Positions 46,176-58,008 of a stretch of DNA of 64,000 bases are shown piece after piece (position 1 is the stretch's first letter; each line of letters opens with the position of its first letter). The DNA is taken from contig NZ_CP120360.1 of the NCBI RefSeq assembly GCF_029510815.1, forward strand, positions 1,860,001 to 1,924,000, written 5' to 3'. The DNA is from Janibacter sp. DB-40. Lineage in GTDB: Bacteria > Actinomycetota > Actinomycetes > Actinomycetales > Dermatophilaceae. The notes under the pieces were generated by a model that was not told where the DNA came from, ran no database searches, and saw nothing but the letters and a program-made list of their open reading frames with translations. A program made the position numbers and the translations under genes.

Positions 46176-47890
46176 GCAGATCGGCGGCGGTCGACTTCGC
46201 GCGACCGGTCTTCTCCTTCGCCCCGGGCCCGGCGCGGCGGTGGATCGCGCTGCGCGCGGCCCTGGCGATCGGCCTGCCGCTCACCGGGCTCACCCTCGCG
46301 GGGTTCCCCCCGCAGCATGCCTTCCTCGCCGGTCTCGGCGTCTTCGCGGTGCTCTACGGCGCGGGAGCACCCGTGCGCCGGCGCCTGCGCACGATCCCCG
46401 GCGCCGGCGCGGGCCTGCTCGCCTCGCTGGGCCTCGGGATCGCGGCCGCCGACCACCCCTTCCTCGCGGTCGTCCTGATGGCGGTCGTCGCGACCGTCGC
46501 CACCTTCCTGACCTACGCCCTGCAGATCGGCCCCCCGGCCGGCTTCTTCTTCGCCCTCGACGTCGGGATCGGCAACCTCGCCGCCTCCCACGGTGCCGAC
46601 GCGCGGACCATCCTCGGCATCGCCGCGGTCGGCGTCTGCTCGGCGATCCTCGTCGGGACCTCCGACCTGTGGTTCGGCGCCCACGGCGTCGAGGAGGCCG
46701 CGGTCTCCTCCGCCGAGGAGCTGGTCGAGACGTACCTCACCGCGAGCGACCCGTCCGCGATCGCCGGCTCGCGGCGTGCCGCCTCCGCCGCCCTCAACCG
46801 GGCGTGGACGGCCGTCACCGACGGCCGCAGCGAGGACCACTTCGGTGGTCGCCTGCAACGCATGCACTCGCGCTACGCCGGCGCGGTGTCCCGCTCCGTG
46901 GGCGGACCGGACGAGGAGGTCACCGCGGAGCTGGCCCTGCAGGAGGCAGCCAGCGCACGCCAGATCTCACTTGGTCGCCCGCGGGCCCGGTGGTCCCTGC
47001 GCCAGGCGCTGCGCTGGCCCAGCGAGGACCTGCTCGTCGCCGTCCGGGTCCTCACCGCCGGGCTGGTCGCCGGCACCGTCGCCCTCGCGCTCGACAACTC
47101 CCACGCGTACTGGGCGGGGGCCTTCGCCGTCCTCATCGTCCACACGGGAGGCACCCGGCGCGCCCAGCTGCAGCGCTCCTTCCAACGCACGATCGGCACC
47201 GCCGTCGGGCTCGTGGCGTTCGGCCTCGTGCTGCGGCTCGACCCCGGCCACTGGGCGCTGATCGCCCTCGTCGTCGCCCTGCAGTTCGTCGTCGAGATGC
47301 TCATCACGCGCAACTACGCGGCGGCGGTCGTCTTCCTCACCCCGCTGGCGCTGTCGATCTCCGCGGCCGTCACGGACATGGAGCTGTCGACGATCGTCTA
47401 CGACCGCGGGGTCGACACCGTGATCGGTGTGGGAGTGGCTCTGGTCGTGGTCGTGGTCTCCGGCGCGCTCGGTCGCCCCGAGCTGCTCCTGCGGGCCCAC
47501 GCCCGCAGGGTGGTGCTCGCGCTGGACGAGGTCCTCGCGGACCTCGCGGAGCGGCGCACGCGCACGCCCGAGGGCATGGAGGACCACCTCCACCACTGCC
47601 GGCAGCTGTACGTCGAGCTGCTCGCCTCCGACCAGGTCGCCGCGCGCACCCTCCAGGACGCCCCGACCGCGGTGGCCCCCTACCGCGAGATGGAGCAGCT
47701 GCTCGCCCACATCGGCTACCTCGTGCTCGGCGCGACCTGGAACCCGCGGGTGCGCGGCGAGCGCGAGCGCATGGCACTGGCCCGTGAGCGGCTCGGCGGG
47801 ATCCTCGACCACAAGGTGACCCGAACCCGCGCGGCGGCGGACATCACGGCCGAGCTCAGGAGCGTCGAGGAGGCCCTCACCGGGTCGTGA
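46172..47890 (+). CDS. FUSC family membrane protein
   Basis: A 572-residue membrane protein with the fusaric acid resistance-like duplicated layout: a block of helices at residues about 25-165, a soluble region to about 280, a second helix block (residues about 290-430), then a soluble C-terminal domain. The second block has AYWAGAFAVLIVHTGGTRR and MLITRNYAAAVVFLTPLALS, typical of FUSC proteins. Relatives export aromatic acids or are of unknown function. ATG overlaps the GNAT stop (ATGA). Confidence 0.85.
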   Translation: MSRSAAVDFARPVFSFAPGPARRWIALRAALAIGLPLTGLTLAGFPPQHAFLAGLGVFAVLYGAGAPVRRRLRTIPGAGAGLLASLGLGIAAADHPFLAVVLMAVVATVATFLTYALQIGPPAGFFFALDVGIGNLAASHGADARTILGIAAVGVCSAILVGTSDLWFGAHGVEEAAVSSAEELVETYLTASDPSAIAGSRRAASAALNRAWTAVTDGRSEDHFGGRLQRMHSRYAGAVSRSVGGPDEEVTAELALQEAASARQISLGRPRARWSLRQALRWPSEDLLVAVRVLTAGLVAGTVALALDNSHAYWAGAFAVLIVHTGGTRRAQLQRSFQRTIGTAVGLVAFGLVLRLDPGHWALIALVVALQFVVEMLITRNYAAAVVFLTPLALSISAAVTDMELSTIVYDRGVDTVIGVGVALVVVVVSGALGRPELLLRAHARRVVLALDEVLADLAERRTRTPEGMEDHLHHCRQLYVELLASDQVAARTLQDAPTAVAPYREMEQLLAHIGYLVLGATWNPRVRGERERMALARERLGGILDHKVTRTRAAADITAELRSVEEALTGS

Positions 47891-48053
47891 ACCGCGCTCA
47901 CGACGGTGCTCGGTTCGTCCCGATCACTTTGACCCGTCGTGGTCCGCTACACCATCCTTCGCAACGACGAGTGCCTTCGAGGCCGACGACTCCCCACAAG
48001 GTGTGGTTGGCTGCTGAGGGCCACGACATCCACTTCGAGGAGAGCAGGCGAGC

Positions 48054-49886
48054 ATGAGCGAATCGTCGAACGCCACCGACGGTCGAAGAAGCGCGGACCA
48101 CCACGACGACCTCGATCGGCGTACCGCCGACGAGCGCGTCAAGGACCAGCTCCGGGCCCACGGTGTCCGGCTCGGCCCGGGAGGTATCGCCCCGAGGGTG
48201 TTCTGGCCGTCCTTGGTCATCGTCGTTGCGGTCTCGCTGTTCTCCATCTTCTTCAGCAGCACGGCCGGCGAGCTGTGGAACTCGATCCAGAGCAGCATCG
48301 TCAGTGGCTTCGGGTGGTTCTACATCCTGTCCATTGCCTGCTTCGTGGCCTTCGCGATCTTCCTGGCGGTGAGCCGGTTCGGCAACATCACGCTCGGGCG
48401 AGAGGACGAGAAGCCCGACTTCGGCCTGGTCTCCTGGTTTGCCATGCTCTTCGCCGCGGGCATGGGCATCGGCCTGGTCTTCTACGGCGTCGCCGAACCG
48501 TTGACCTTCTACACCACCCCCAAGCCCGGGGTCGAGGGGAGCGAAGCCGAACTGGCCAACCAGGCCATGGCGCAGACCTTCCTCCACTGGGGGCTGCACC
48601 CGTGGGCGGTGTACGTCATCGTCGGCCTCTCCCTGGCCTACGCCATCCACCGCAAGGGGCGCCCCGTCTCCCTGCGCTGGGCCTTGGAGCCGTTGCTGGG
48701 CGACCGCGTCAAGGGCTGGCCCGGTGACATCGTCGACATCCTGGCGATCGTGGGCACGCTCTTCGGTGTCGCCACCTCCCTGGGGTTGGGCGTCACCCAG
48801 GTCGCGACCGGCCTGTCGGAGCTGGGGGTCATCGACGAGGCCTCCAACACCTTCATGGTCATCCTCATCGCGGTGATCACCGCGATCGCCACCATCTCGG
48901 TCGTCAGTGGCGTGGGCAAGGGTATTCGGTGGCTCTCCAACGCCAACCTCGCCCTGGCGGCGGTCTTCCTCACCCTGGTCTTCGCACTCGGCCCGACCCT
49001 GTTCCTCCTGCGGGACTTCGTCCAGTCCATCGGGGCCTACGCGACGAACTTCCTGCCGAACACCTTCGACGCCTTCGCCTACTCCGGTTCCGAGGGCCTG
49101 GCCTGGGCCGGTGGGTGGACCATCTTCTACTGGGGCTGGTGGATCGCCTGGTCCCCCTTCGTCGGCGTGTTCATCGCGCGGATCTCGCGCGGGCGCACGG
49201 TCCGCGAGTTCGTGGCCGGCGCCCTCCTCGTGCCGACCCTCCTCGGCTTCGTGTGGTTCACGGCACTGGGCGGCACGGCCATCCACCGGCAGCGCACGGT
49301 CGGCGACCTCGTGCCGGAGGACGGCCTCGTGGCCGAGGTAGCCCTCTTCGACACCCTGGCCACGTTGCCGATGGGGACCGTCCTGTCGGTCATGGCCCTC
49401 GTCCTCGTCGTGATCTTCTTCGTCACGTCCTCGGACTCCGGCTCCCTGGTCGTGGACATGCTCGCCTCCGGCGGCCACCCCGACCCGCCGACGTGGAGCC
49501 GGGTGCTGTTCGCCGTCCTCGAGGGCCTCGTGGCGAGCGCCCTGCTCCTGGCCGGGGGGACAGAGGGCCTGTCCGCGCTCCAGGCCGGCTCGGTCGCGAC
49601 GGGTGCCCCGTTCGCCGTCGTGATCGTCTTCATCATGATCGCCCTGTACAAGGCCCTGCGGCGCGAGCACGGCGCAATCGTCGCCTCCGAGGTGCGGCTG
49701 CGCCGCCGGGAGATGGCCGGGGAGCTCACGGAGAACTTCGACGACGTCTTCGGCGAGCAGGTCGACGATCGCATCGACTACGCGCTCACGCGGACCAAGG
49801 GCATCTGGGCGCGGAAGCCCTCGTCGGTCGCGACGGTCACCAAGGAGCGTCGGCGCGAGCGCGAGAACGGCGGCGACGACGGCTGA
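48054..49886 (+). CDS. BCCT family betaine/carnitine/choline transporter
   Basis: Sodium-coupled osmolyte importer. The 610-residue protein has a charged N-terminus, 12 predicted helices, the FAAGMGIGLVFYGVAEPLTF motif and the family signature with tryptophans FYWGWWIAWSPFVGVFIARI, followed by SRGRTVREF. The basic, charged C-terminal tail could sense osmolarity as in BetP. A 163-bp upstream gap contains TTGACC at 47929 but no clear -10. Glycine betaine is the usual substrate, by inference. Confidence 0.93.
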   Translation: MSESSNATDGRRSADHHDDLDRRTADERVKDQLRAHGVRLGPGGIAPRVFWPSLVIVVAVSLFSIFFSSTAGELWNSIQSSIVSGFGWFYILSIACFVAFAIFLAVSRFGNITLGREDEKPDFGLVSWFAMLFAAGMGIGLVFYGVAEPLTFYTTPKPGVEGSEAELANQAMAQTFLHWGLHPWAVYVIVGLSLAYAIHRKGRPVSLRWALEPLLGDRVKGWPGDIVDILAIVGTLFGVATSLGLGVTQVATGLSELGVIDEASNTFMVILIAVITAIATISVVSGVGKGIRWLSNANLALAAVFLTLVFALGPTLFLLRDFVQSIGAYATNFLPNTFDAFAYSGSEGLAWAGGWTIFYWGWWIAWSPFVGVFIARISRGRTVREFVAGALLVPTLLGFVWFTALGGTAIHRQRTVGDLVPEDGLVAEVALFDTLATLPMGTVLSVMALVLVVIFFVTSSDSGSLVVDMLASGGHPDPPTWSRVLFAVLEGLVASALLLAGGTEGLSALQAGSVATGAPFAVVIVFIMIALYKALRREHGAIVASEVRLRRREMAGELTENFDDVFGEQVDDRIDYALTRTKGIWARKPSSVATVTKERRRERENGGDDG

Positions 49887-49891
49887 CCGGG

Positions 49892-50353
49892 ATGCCCCGC
49901 ACGAGCGCCGGGCTCCTCCCCTTCACCACGGCGAAGGGGGTCACCCGCGTCTTCCTGGGCCGCATGGGCGGTCCGGCGTGGGCCCGTCGACCCCGCGCCT
50001 GGACGGTGGTCAAGGGTGAGTACGTGGAGGGTGACGACCCGCTGGCCGCGGCGGAGCGGGAGTTCCTCGAGGAGATCGGGGTCCCGGCTCCGCCCGGCCG
50101 CCGTCTCGACCTCGGCGAGGTCCGCCAGTCCGGAGGCAAGCGGGTCCGGGCGTGGGCCGTGGAGGCCGACCCGTCGTTGGCCTTCTTCTCGAGCAACCTC
50201 GTGACGATGGAGTGGCCCCCGCGCTCCGGGCGCCACGTCTCCTTCCCGGAGATCGAGCGTGCCGAGTGGTGCGAGGTGGACCGGGCCCGTGAGCTCGTCG
50301 TGGCGGCCCAGGCGGCCTTCCTCGACCGTCTGGTGGACGCAACCGCGCGCTAG
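49892..50353 (+). CDS. NUDIX hydrolase
   Basis: A 153-residue NUDIX protein starting MPRTSAGLLPF. The box is present as KGEYVEGDDPLAAAEREFLEEIG (G, E, REF, EE, G in register). This subgroup, with an SAGLL start and W-V-V-K-G-E, resembles diadenosine polyphosphate or 8-oxo-nucleotide hydrolases. The substrate is not known. It follows the BCCT gene by 5 bp and overlaps the convergent HAD gene by a few bases. Confidence 0.87.
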   Translation: MPRTSAGLLPFTTAKGVTRVFLGRMGGPAWARRPRAWTVVKGEYVEGDDPLAAAEREFLEEIGVPAPPGRRLDLGEVRQSGGKRVRAWAVEADPSLAFFSSNLVTMEWPPRSGRHVSFPEIERAEWCEVDRARELVVAAQAAFLDRLVDATAR

Positions 50354-51000
50354 GCCCGTGGACCCGTCCGGTGCGGGGCGTCCGCGAGAGCGGGCAGGAG
50401 CGGGTGCAGGGCGCGTCGCAGCCCGGCTGCGCCGTCCGTCGGTCGGTGGTGGACCGCCCGGATACCGAGCGACCGCGCCGACTCGACGTTCGCCGGCAGG
50501 TCGTCGACGAAGCCGACGCGGTCCGCTGCCACACCCAGGTCCTGGAGGATGTGCTCGAAGAAGGCGGGGTCGGGCTTCATCGCCCCGACCTCGCTGGACC
50601 AGTAGGCGCCGTCGACGATGTCGTCGTACCCGTGGACCTCTCGCATGAGGCGCACCCGGTGGTCCTGCTGGTTGGTCGCGAGCAGGCAGCGCACGCCGAG
50701 ACGTCGGACCTCGTCCACGACGGCGATCGCGTCGAGGTCGAGGTCGAACTGCTCCCAGATGCCCAGCAGGTCCTCGATGGTCACCGGCAGCCGCCCCGAC
50801 CGGTTCTCCTGCTCCAGGAGCTCGCCCAGCACCGCTCGGAGGCTGCGCTCACCGCGCAGCGCCGGGAGCTCGGCCTCGAAGACCTTGCGGGCGAATCCCG
50901 GGGCGACCGTCCGGTCCAGCCGTTCGCGCCAGTCGAAGTGCCCGTGCTGGAGGACGCCGTCGCAGTCCCACAGCATCACCTCCACCGGCACGTCGGGCAT
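50350..51000 (-). CDS. HAD superfamily hydrolase (subfamily IA)
   Basis: A 216-residue HAD phosphatase-like protein. Motif I is LWDCDGVLQHG with the two Asp residues, motif II LLATNQQ, and motif III/IV GAMKPDPAFFEHIL with VGFVDDLPANV. The substrate is probably a small phosphorylated metabolite. It lies just after aspS; its ATG overlaps the aspS stop by one base. Confidence 0.85.
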   Translation of the reverse strand: MPDVPVEVMLWDCDGVLQHGHFDWRERLDRTVAPGFARKVFEAELPALRGERSLRAVLGELLEQENRSGRLPVTIEDLLGIWEQFDLDLDAIAVVDEVRRLGVRCLLATNQQDHRVRLMREVHGYDDIVDGAYWSSEVGAMKPDPAFFEHILQDLGVAADRVGFVDDLPANVESARSLGIRAVHHRPTDGAAGLRRALHPLLPALADAPHRTGPRA

Positions 51001-52832
51001 CAGCTCTGCCGGGGGTTGACCTCCGGCGCCCCCTGCGCTGCGGGGTCCTCCCCCTTCGCCGTGGGCCGGGCGTCGATGCCGGCCTCCTTGCGCTGCTCCG
51101 GGGTGATCGGCGCGGGCGCGTCCGTCAGCGGGTCGTAGCCGCCGCCGGACTTGGGGAAGGCGATGACGTCGCGGATGGAGTCCGCCCCCAGCAGGAGCAT
51201 GACGATGCGGTCCCAGCCGAAGGCGATGCCGCCGTGCGGGGGCGCGCCGTACTTGAAGGCCTCGAGGAGGAAGCCGAACTTCTCCTGCGCCGACTCCTCG
51301 TCCAGGCCCATGACCGAGAAGACCCGCTCCTGCACGTCACGCTGGTGGATACGGATGGACCCGCCGCCGATCTCGTTGCCGTTGCACACGAGGTCGTAGG
51401 CGTAGGCCAGCGCCGATCCGGGGTCGGTGTCGAAGGTGTCGAGGAACTCCGGCTTGGGGCTGGTGAAGGCGTGGTGGACCGCGGTCCAGGCACCCGCACC
51501 GACGGCGACGTCACCGGCGGCGACGGCCTCCCCCGTGGGCTCGAAGAGCGGGGCGTCGACGACCCAGACGAAGGACCACGCGGACTCGTCGATCAGGTCG
51601 CAGCGCTGGGCGATCTCCTGCCGGGCCGCCCCGAGTAGTGCCCGCGCGGCCCGGGGCTTGTCCGCGGCGAAGAAGATGCAGTCGCCCGGCTGCGCACCGA
51701 CGTGCGCGGCCAGACCGGACTTCTCCTCCTCGGAGATGTTCTTGGCGACGGGCCCACCCAGCTCACCGTCCTCACCGACGGTGACATAGGCCAGACCCTT
51801 GGCACCGCGCTGCTTCGCCCACTCCTGCCACGCGTCGAACTGCCGGCGCGGCTGGCTGGCCCCACCGGGCATGACGACGGCCCCGACGTAGTCGTTGCGG
51901 AAGACCCGGAAGGGGGTGTCGGCGAAGAACTCGGTGCAGTCCACGAGCTCGACGCCGAAGCGCAGGTCGGGCTTGTCGCTACCGAAGCGCTCCATGGCCT
52001 CGGTGTAGGTCATGCGGGGGAAGGGGGTGGTCAGCTCGACACCGATGGTCCCCCAGACCGCCGTGGCAACGGCCTCGCCGAGCTCGATGACGTCGTCCTG
52101 CTCGACGAAGGACATCTCGATGTCCAGCTGGGTGAACTCCGGCTGGCGGTCGGCCCGGAAGTCCTCGTCGCGGTAGCAGCGCGCGATCTGGTAGTACCTC
52201 TCCATCCCGGCGACCATGAGCAGCTGCTTGAACAGCTGGGGGCTCTGCGGGAGCGCGTACCACTCGCCCGGTGCGAGGCGGGCCGGCACGAGGAAGTCGC
52301 GGGCGCCCTCGGGGGTGGACCGGGTGAGGGTCGGGGTCTCGATCTCGACGAAGTCGCGCTCGGCCAGGACCGAGCGTGCCGCGGCGTTGACCTTGCTGCG
52401 CAGGCGCAAGCCCGCACCGGCGCTGGTCGGACCGGGGCGGCGCAGGTCGAGGTAACGGTGCTTGAGCCGGGCCTCCTCCCCGACGGCGACCCGCTCGTCG
52501 ATCTGGAAGGGCAGCGGGTCCGCCGTGCTGAGGACCTCGATGGAGGAGGCGACCACGTCGACCTCGCCCGTCGGCAGGTTCGGGTTGACGTCCTTCGGGT
52601 CGCGCGGGGCGACTTCGCCGACGACCGTGACGACGTACTCGTTGCGCAGGTCGTGCGCCGCTCCGGTCAGCACCTCGTCGCGAGCGACGACCTGGGCGAC
52701 GCCGGAGGCGTCGCGCAGGTCGAGGAAGGCCACGCCACCGTGATCACGTCGCCGGGCCACCCATCCGCTGAGGGTGACGGTCTGGCCGGAGTGGTCGGCA
52801 CGCAGGGTGCCGGCGTCATGGGTGCGGAGCAC
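51000..52832 (-). CDS. aspS: aspartate-tRNA ligase
   Basis: Class II synthetase for tRNA-Asp. The 610-residue bacterial-type enzyme has an N-terminal OB domain ([19 protein letters not shown]), class II motif 2 [29 protein letters not shown], the GAD insertion and motif 3 [16 protein letters not shown]. His31 in the OB domain is a residue linked with non-discriminating enzymes that also charge tRNA-Asn. Adjacent HAD and NUDIX genes are not known partners. Confidence 0.97.
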   Translation of the reverse strand: MLRTHDAGTLRADHSGQTVTLSGWVARRRDHGGVAFLDLRDASGVAQVVARDEVLTGAAHDLRNEYVVTVVGEVAPRDPKDVNPNLPTGEVDVVASSIEVLSTADPLPFQIDERVAVGEEARLKHRYLDLRRPGPTSAGAGLRLRSKVNAAARSVLAERDFVEIETPTLTRSTPEGARDFLVPARLAPGEWYALPQSPQLFKQLLMVAGMERYYQIARCYRDEDFRADRQPEFTQLDIEMSFVEQDDVIELGEAVATAVWGTIGVELTTPFPRMTYTEAMERFGSDKPDLRFGVELVDCTEFFADTPFRVFRNDYVGAVVMPGGASQPRRQFDAWQEWAKQRGAKGLAYVTVGEDGELGGPVAKNISEEEKSGLAAHVGAQPGDCIFFAADKPRAARALLGAARQEIAQRCDLIDESAWSFVWVVDAPLFEPTGEAVAAGDVAVGAGAWTAVHHAFTSPKPEFLDTFDTDPGSALAYAYDLVCNGNEIGGGSIRIHQRDVQERVFSVMGLDEESAQEKFGFLLEAFKYGAPPHGGIAFGWDRIVMLLLGADSIRDVIAFPKSGGGYDPLTDAPAPITPEQRKEAGIDARPTAKGEDPAAQGAPEVNPRQS

Positions 52833-52898
52833 GGGGAGTTCTTCCTTGTCCTCGTCGGGGCGTCCGGCGGTCGCCGGGCGGGGTCAATCCTACGAAAG

Positions 52899-53543
52899 TC
52901 AGTGTCGGCGGTTGGTGGGATGCTGCGGCCACGGGCTGTCCGCCGGACGAAGGGAGGTCCAGCCGTCCTCGCGCATCCGATGGGCGGCGAGGACGCCGAT
53001 CACGAGTGTCGAGTTGTGCACGTGGCCGGCGAGCACGGCATCCACCACCTCGTCGAGCGGCGCCCGGTGGTGGAGGATGTGGGCCTCCTCGCCCCGGCGC
53101 TCGTGCAGCTCCCCGTCGGGGACGGCGGTGAGACCACGGGCGAGGTAGATCCGCAGCGCCTCGTTCAGGCCCCCGGGGGAGCTGAAGTAGTCCACCAGCA
53201 CCGCCCAGTGCTCCGCGACGACGTCGGCCTCCTCGGCCAGCTCGCGCTGCGCCGCGAGGAGTGGGTCCTCACCGGCGACGTCGAGCAGCCCGGCCGGGAT
53301 CTCCCACTCGTGGGAGGAGATCGGGTGCCGGTACTGGCGGATGAGCAGCGCGCGGTCCTCCTCGTCGAGTGCCAGCACGGCCACGGCACCGGGATGGTCG
53401 ACGACCTCCCGCACGAGACGCTCGCCCTCGAGGTCGAAGGTCTCCCGGCGCACGTCCCACACCGCGCCGTCGAAGACGACCTCGCTCTCGACGACCGGCG
53501 ACGGCACGATCTCGTCGCGCAGGGGCGGGTGCTCGACGGTCAC
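52899..53543 (-). CDS. NUDIX hydrolase, ADP-ribose pyrophosphatase type
   Basis: A 214-residue NUDIX protein, likely hydrolysing ADP-ribose. Box residues appear in PAGLLDVAGEDPLLAAQREL followed by AEEAD, the alanine-for-glycine variant usual in this actinobacterial group. LIRQYRHPISSHEWEIPAG and VDYFSSPGGLNE are typical of ADP-ribose pyrophosphatases. It starts at the GTG/ATG region next to the pyrG end (1 bp apart), the conserved pyrG-NUDIX pair. Confidence 0.92.
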   Translation of the reverse strand: MTVEHPPLRDEIVPSPVVESEVVFDGAVWDVRRETFDLEGERLVREVVDHPGAVAVLALDEEDRALLIRQYRHPISSHEWEIPAGLLDVAGEDPLLAAQRELAEEADVVAEHWAVLVDYFSSPGGLNEALRIYLARGLTAVPDGELHERRGEEAHILHHRAPLDEVVDAVLAGHVHNSTLVIGVLAAHRMREDGWTSLRPADSPWPQHPTNRRH

Positions 53544-53544
53544 C

Positions 53545-55263
<1,719 letters not shown>

Positions 55264-55342
55264 GGGCTTTCACTCTACGTCACCGAAGCGGTTCTTCGTA
55301 CCTCGGGGCGTCGTGGGTCGGGCCAGGATCTGCCGCGGCACC

Positions 55343-57091
55343 TCAGGAGGGCCTGGCGGCCGTCCCGCGGCACTGCTCGAGGAGCTCGCGCGCGTGGGTG
55401 AGGCCGACCTCGGTGTCCCCTCCCCCCATCATCCGGGAGAGCTCACCCAGACGGTCCTCGCCCTCGACGACCCGCACGTCGCTGGAGGTGACCTGCTGGT
55501 CATGGCTCTTGTGCACGACCAGGTGCCGGTCGGCGTGGGCGGCCACCTGGGCCAGGTGGGTGACGACGATGACCTGACTGGTGCGGGCCAGTGCGGCCAG
55601 CCGGGCGCCGACGTCGAGCGCGGCCCGCCCGCCGACGCCCGCGTCGACCTCGTCGAAGACGAAGGTGGGCACCTGCGCCCGCCCCGACCCCGCGGTGGCG
55701 ACCTCGATGGCCAGCATGATCCGGGACAGCTCTCCACCGGAGGCGGCCCTGCTCACCGAGCGGGGCGGGTCGCCGCGGTTGGCGGCGACCCTGATCTCGA
55801 CGGCGTCGGCGCCGTCGGCGGAGACGGCGCGGTCACCGTCGGGACCCGGCAGTCGGGCACCGCCGTCGTCGGTGCGTGGCTCGACGACGACCTCCACGCG
55901 AGCACGGTCCATCCCGAGACGGCCCAGCTCCCCCTCGACGGTCTCGGCCAGGGTCGCGGCGGCGGCGGACCGGGCTGCCGTGAGCCGCCCGAGTGCCGTC
56001 TCGAGCTCCCCGACGAGGTCCTCGACGCGGGCTGTGAGCTCCTCGATGCGCTCGTCGGCGCCCTCGAGGGCCAGCAACCGGTGTCGTGAGGCGTCGCGGT
56101 GTGCAAGCACGGCGGCGACGTCCTCGCCGTACCGGCGGGTCAGGTCGGTCAGCGCGGCCCGGCGCTCCTGCACGACCCCGAGCCGGGCCGGGTCCGCCTC
56201 GATGTCGGCCGCATAGGCCGACAGTTCGCCGGCGACGTCCGCGGCCAGCACGCCGAGCTCACCGAGCCTGCGGTGGGCCTCGGCCAGGCGCGGGTCGTGC
56301 TCGACGAGACGGGAGAGCTCGTCACCGGCACGGGCGATCCGCCCGACGACGTCGTCGCCGCCGAAGCTGTCCGGGTCCGACAGCAGCCGGTGGGCCTGGT
56401 CGGCCCCCACGCGCAGCTCCTCGGCATTGCCGAGGACCTCCGCCTCCCGGGCCAGCTCGACGTCCTCACCGGCCCGCGGGTCCACGGCGTCGATCTGCTC
56501 CAGCTGGTGGGTCAGCAGCTCGACCTCCTGCAGCCGGGTGCGCTCGCCCTCGGTGAGCTCTGTCAGCTCCCCCTTCGCCTCCTGCCAGGCCCCGTACAGG
56601 CGGGCGACCTCTGCCAGCGGGCCGGCCACAGTCTCGCCGCCGAAGGTGTCGAGCAGGGCACGGTGCTGCGCGGGGCGACGCAGACGCCACTGGTCCGCCT
56701 GACCGTGGACGGCCACGAGGTCCTCCGCGAGGTCGTTCAACGTCGCGATCGGCGCCCGTCTGCCGCCGACGTGCGCACGGGAGCGCCCTGTCGCGGAGAC
56801 CGTGCGGGCCAGCAGCAGCTCGTCCTCGTCCGCCGCGGCTCCGGCCTCGGCGGCCCGGGCGCGCGCCGGGTGCTGCCCATCCAGTTCGAGCGCGGCCTCG
56901 ACGACTGCCTCGTCACGCCCCGAGCGGACCAGTGACGCGTCGGCACGGCCACCGAGGACGAGGCCGAGCCCGGTGACGACCATGGTCTTGCCCGCGCCGG
57001 TCTCGCCGGTGACGACGGTCAGGCCCGGATCCAGCGGCAGCGTCGCGTCCTCGATGACGCCGAGGTCGCGGATGTGCAGCTCGCGCAGCAT
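55343..57091 (-). CDS. recN: DNA repair protein RecN
   Basis: SMC-like ATPase in double-strand break repair. The 582-residue protein has Walker A VVTGETGAGKTMVVTGL, a long coiled-coil middle (residues about 160-390), and the C-terminal ABC signature SGGELSRIMLAIEVA with Walker B VPTFVFDEVDAGVGG. ATG overlaps the nadK stop (TGATG), the typical nadK-recN pair. Confidence 0.96.
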   Translation of the reverse strand: MLRELHIRDLGVIEDATLPLDPGLTVVTGETGAGKTMVVTGLGLVLGGRADASLVRSGRDEAVVEAALELDGQHPARARAAEAGAAADEDELLLARTVSATGRSRAHVGGRRAPIATLNDLAEDLVAVHGQADQWRLRRPAQHRALLDTFGGETVAGPLAEVARLYGAWQEAKGELTELTEGERTRLQEVELLTHQLEQIDAVDPRAGEDVELAREAEVLGNAEELRVGADQAHRLLSDPDSFGGDDVVGRIARAGDELSRLVEHDPRLAEAHRRLGELGVLAADVAGELSAYAADIEADPARLGVVQERRAALTDLTRRYGEDVAAVLAHRDASRHRLLALEGADERIEELTARVEDLVGELETALGRLTAARSAAAATLAETVEGELGRLGMDRARVEVVVEPRTDDGGARLPGPDGDRAVSADGADAVEIRVAANRGDPPRSVSRAASGGELSRIMLAIEVATAGSGRAQVPTFVFDEVDAGVGGRAALDVGARLAALARTSQVIVVTHLAQVAAHADRHLVVHKSHDQQVTSSDVRVVEGEDRLGELSRMMGGGDTEVGLTHARELLEQCRGTAARPS

Positions 57092-58008
57092 CAGTCCTCC
57101 TGCTGGCTCTGGCGCCGACCGCGCCAGCCGTGGACGGAGAGGTCGAACTTCGCGACGAGGCGATCGGTGAAGGGCGAGTCGCTCAGCCGCGCGAGCCGGA
57201 CGGGCTCGGCGGACCGGCTGACCTCGACACGGGCCCCCGGCGGCAGGTCCACCGCGCGGCGACCGTCGCACCACAGGACCCCGTGCCCCTCGGTCCCGGG
57301 CACGAGGTCCACCGCCAGGTCCGACGTCGGCGCCACGACGAGCGGGCGGGCGAAGAGTGCGTGCGCGCTGATCGGCACGACGAGCATGGCATCGACCCCG
57401 GGCCACACGACGGGGCCGCCCGCCGAGAAGGCGTAGGCGGTGGAACCGGTGGGCGTGGCCATGACCACCCCGTCGCACCCCCACGTCGACAGGGGGCGCC
57501 CGTCGATCTCCACGGTGAGGACGAGCACGCGTTCGCGGGAGGCCTTCTCGACCGTGGCCTCGTTCAGCGCCCAGGTGCGGGCGACCTCGCGGCCGTCCAG
57601 GGTGGCGACGACGTCGAGGGCCATGCGCTCCTCGACACGGTAGGCACGGTTGACGATGTGCTCGACCGTGGCCTCGACGTCCTCGCGCTCGGCCTCGGCG
57701 AGGAAGCCGACATGACCGAGGTTGACGCCCAGGACCGGCACACCGGCGCCGCGGGCGGTCTCCGCCCCCCGCAGGATCGTCCCGTCGCCACCGAGGACCA
57801 CCACGAGCTCGACCCCGCAGGCCGGGTCGTCGCCCTCGTGGACCACGGAGACCGGGTGCTGTCCCAGGACGCTCTCGGCGATCTCTCCCGCGGGGATGCG
57901 CACCTCGAGGCCTGCCTCGGCCAGCCGCTCGGCGACGCCGACGGCCACCTCGAGGGCCTCGGGGCGACCGGGGTGGGTCATCAGGAGCACCCGTCGCTGG
58001 TCGCTCAC
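57091..58008 (-). CDS. nadK: NAD kinase
   Basis: Phosphorylates NAD to NADP. The 305-residue protein shows the GGDGT motif in VVLGGDGTILRGAE, LGVNLGHVGFLAEAE, the NE pair in TWALNEATVEK and DGVVMATPTGSTAYAFSAGG. GTG 58008 overlaps the tlyA stop (GTGA); an upstream start would extend into tlyA. Order tlyA-nadK-recN is conserved in actinobacteria. Confidence 0.96.
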   Translation of the reverse strand: MSDQRRVLLMTHPGRPEALEVAVGVAERLAEAGLEVRIPAGEIAESVLGQHPVSVVHEGDDPACGVELVVVLGGDGTILRGAETARGAGVPVLGVNLGHVGFLAEAEREDVEATVEHIVNRAYRVEERMALDVVATLDGREVARTWALNEATVEKASRERVLVLTVEIDGRPLSTWGCDGVVMATPTGSTAYAFSAGGPVVWPGVDAMLVVPISAHALFARPLVVAPTSDLAVDLVPGTEGHGVLWCDGRRAVDLPPGARVEVSRSAEPVRLARLSDSPFTDRLVAKFDLSVHGWRGRRQSQQED

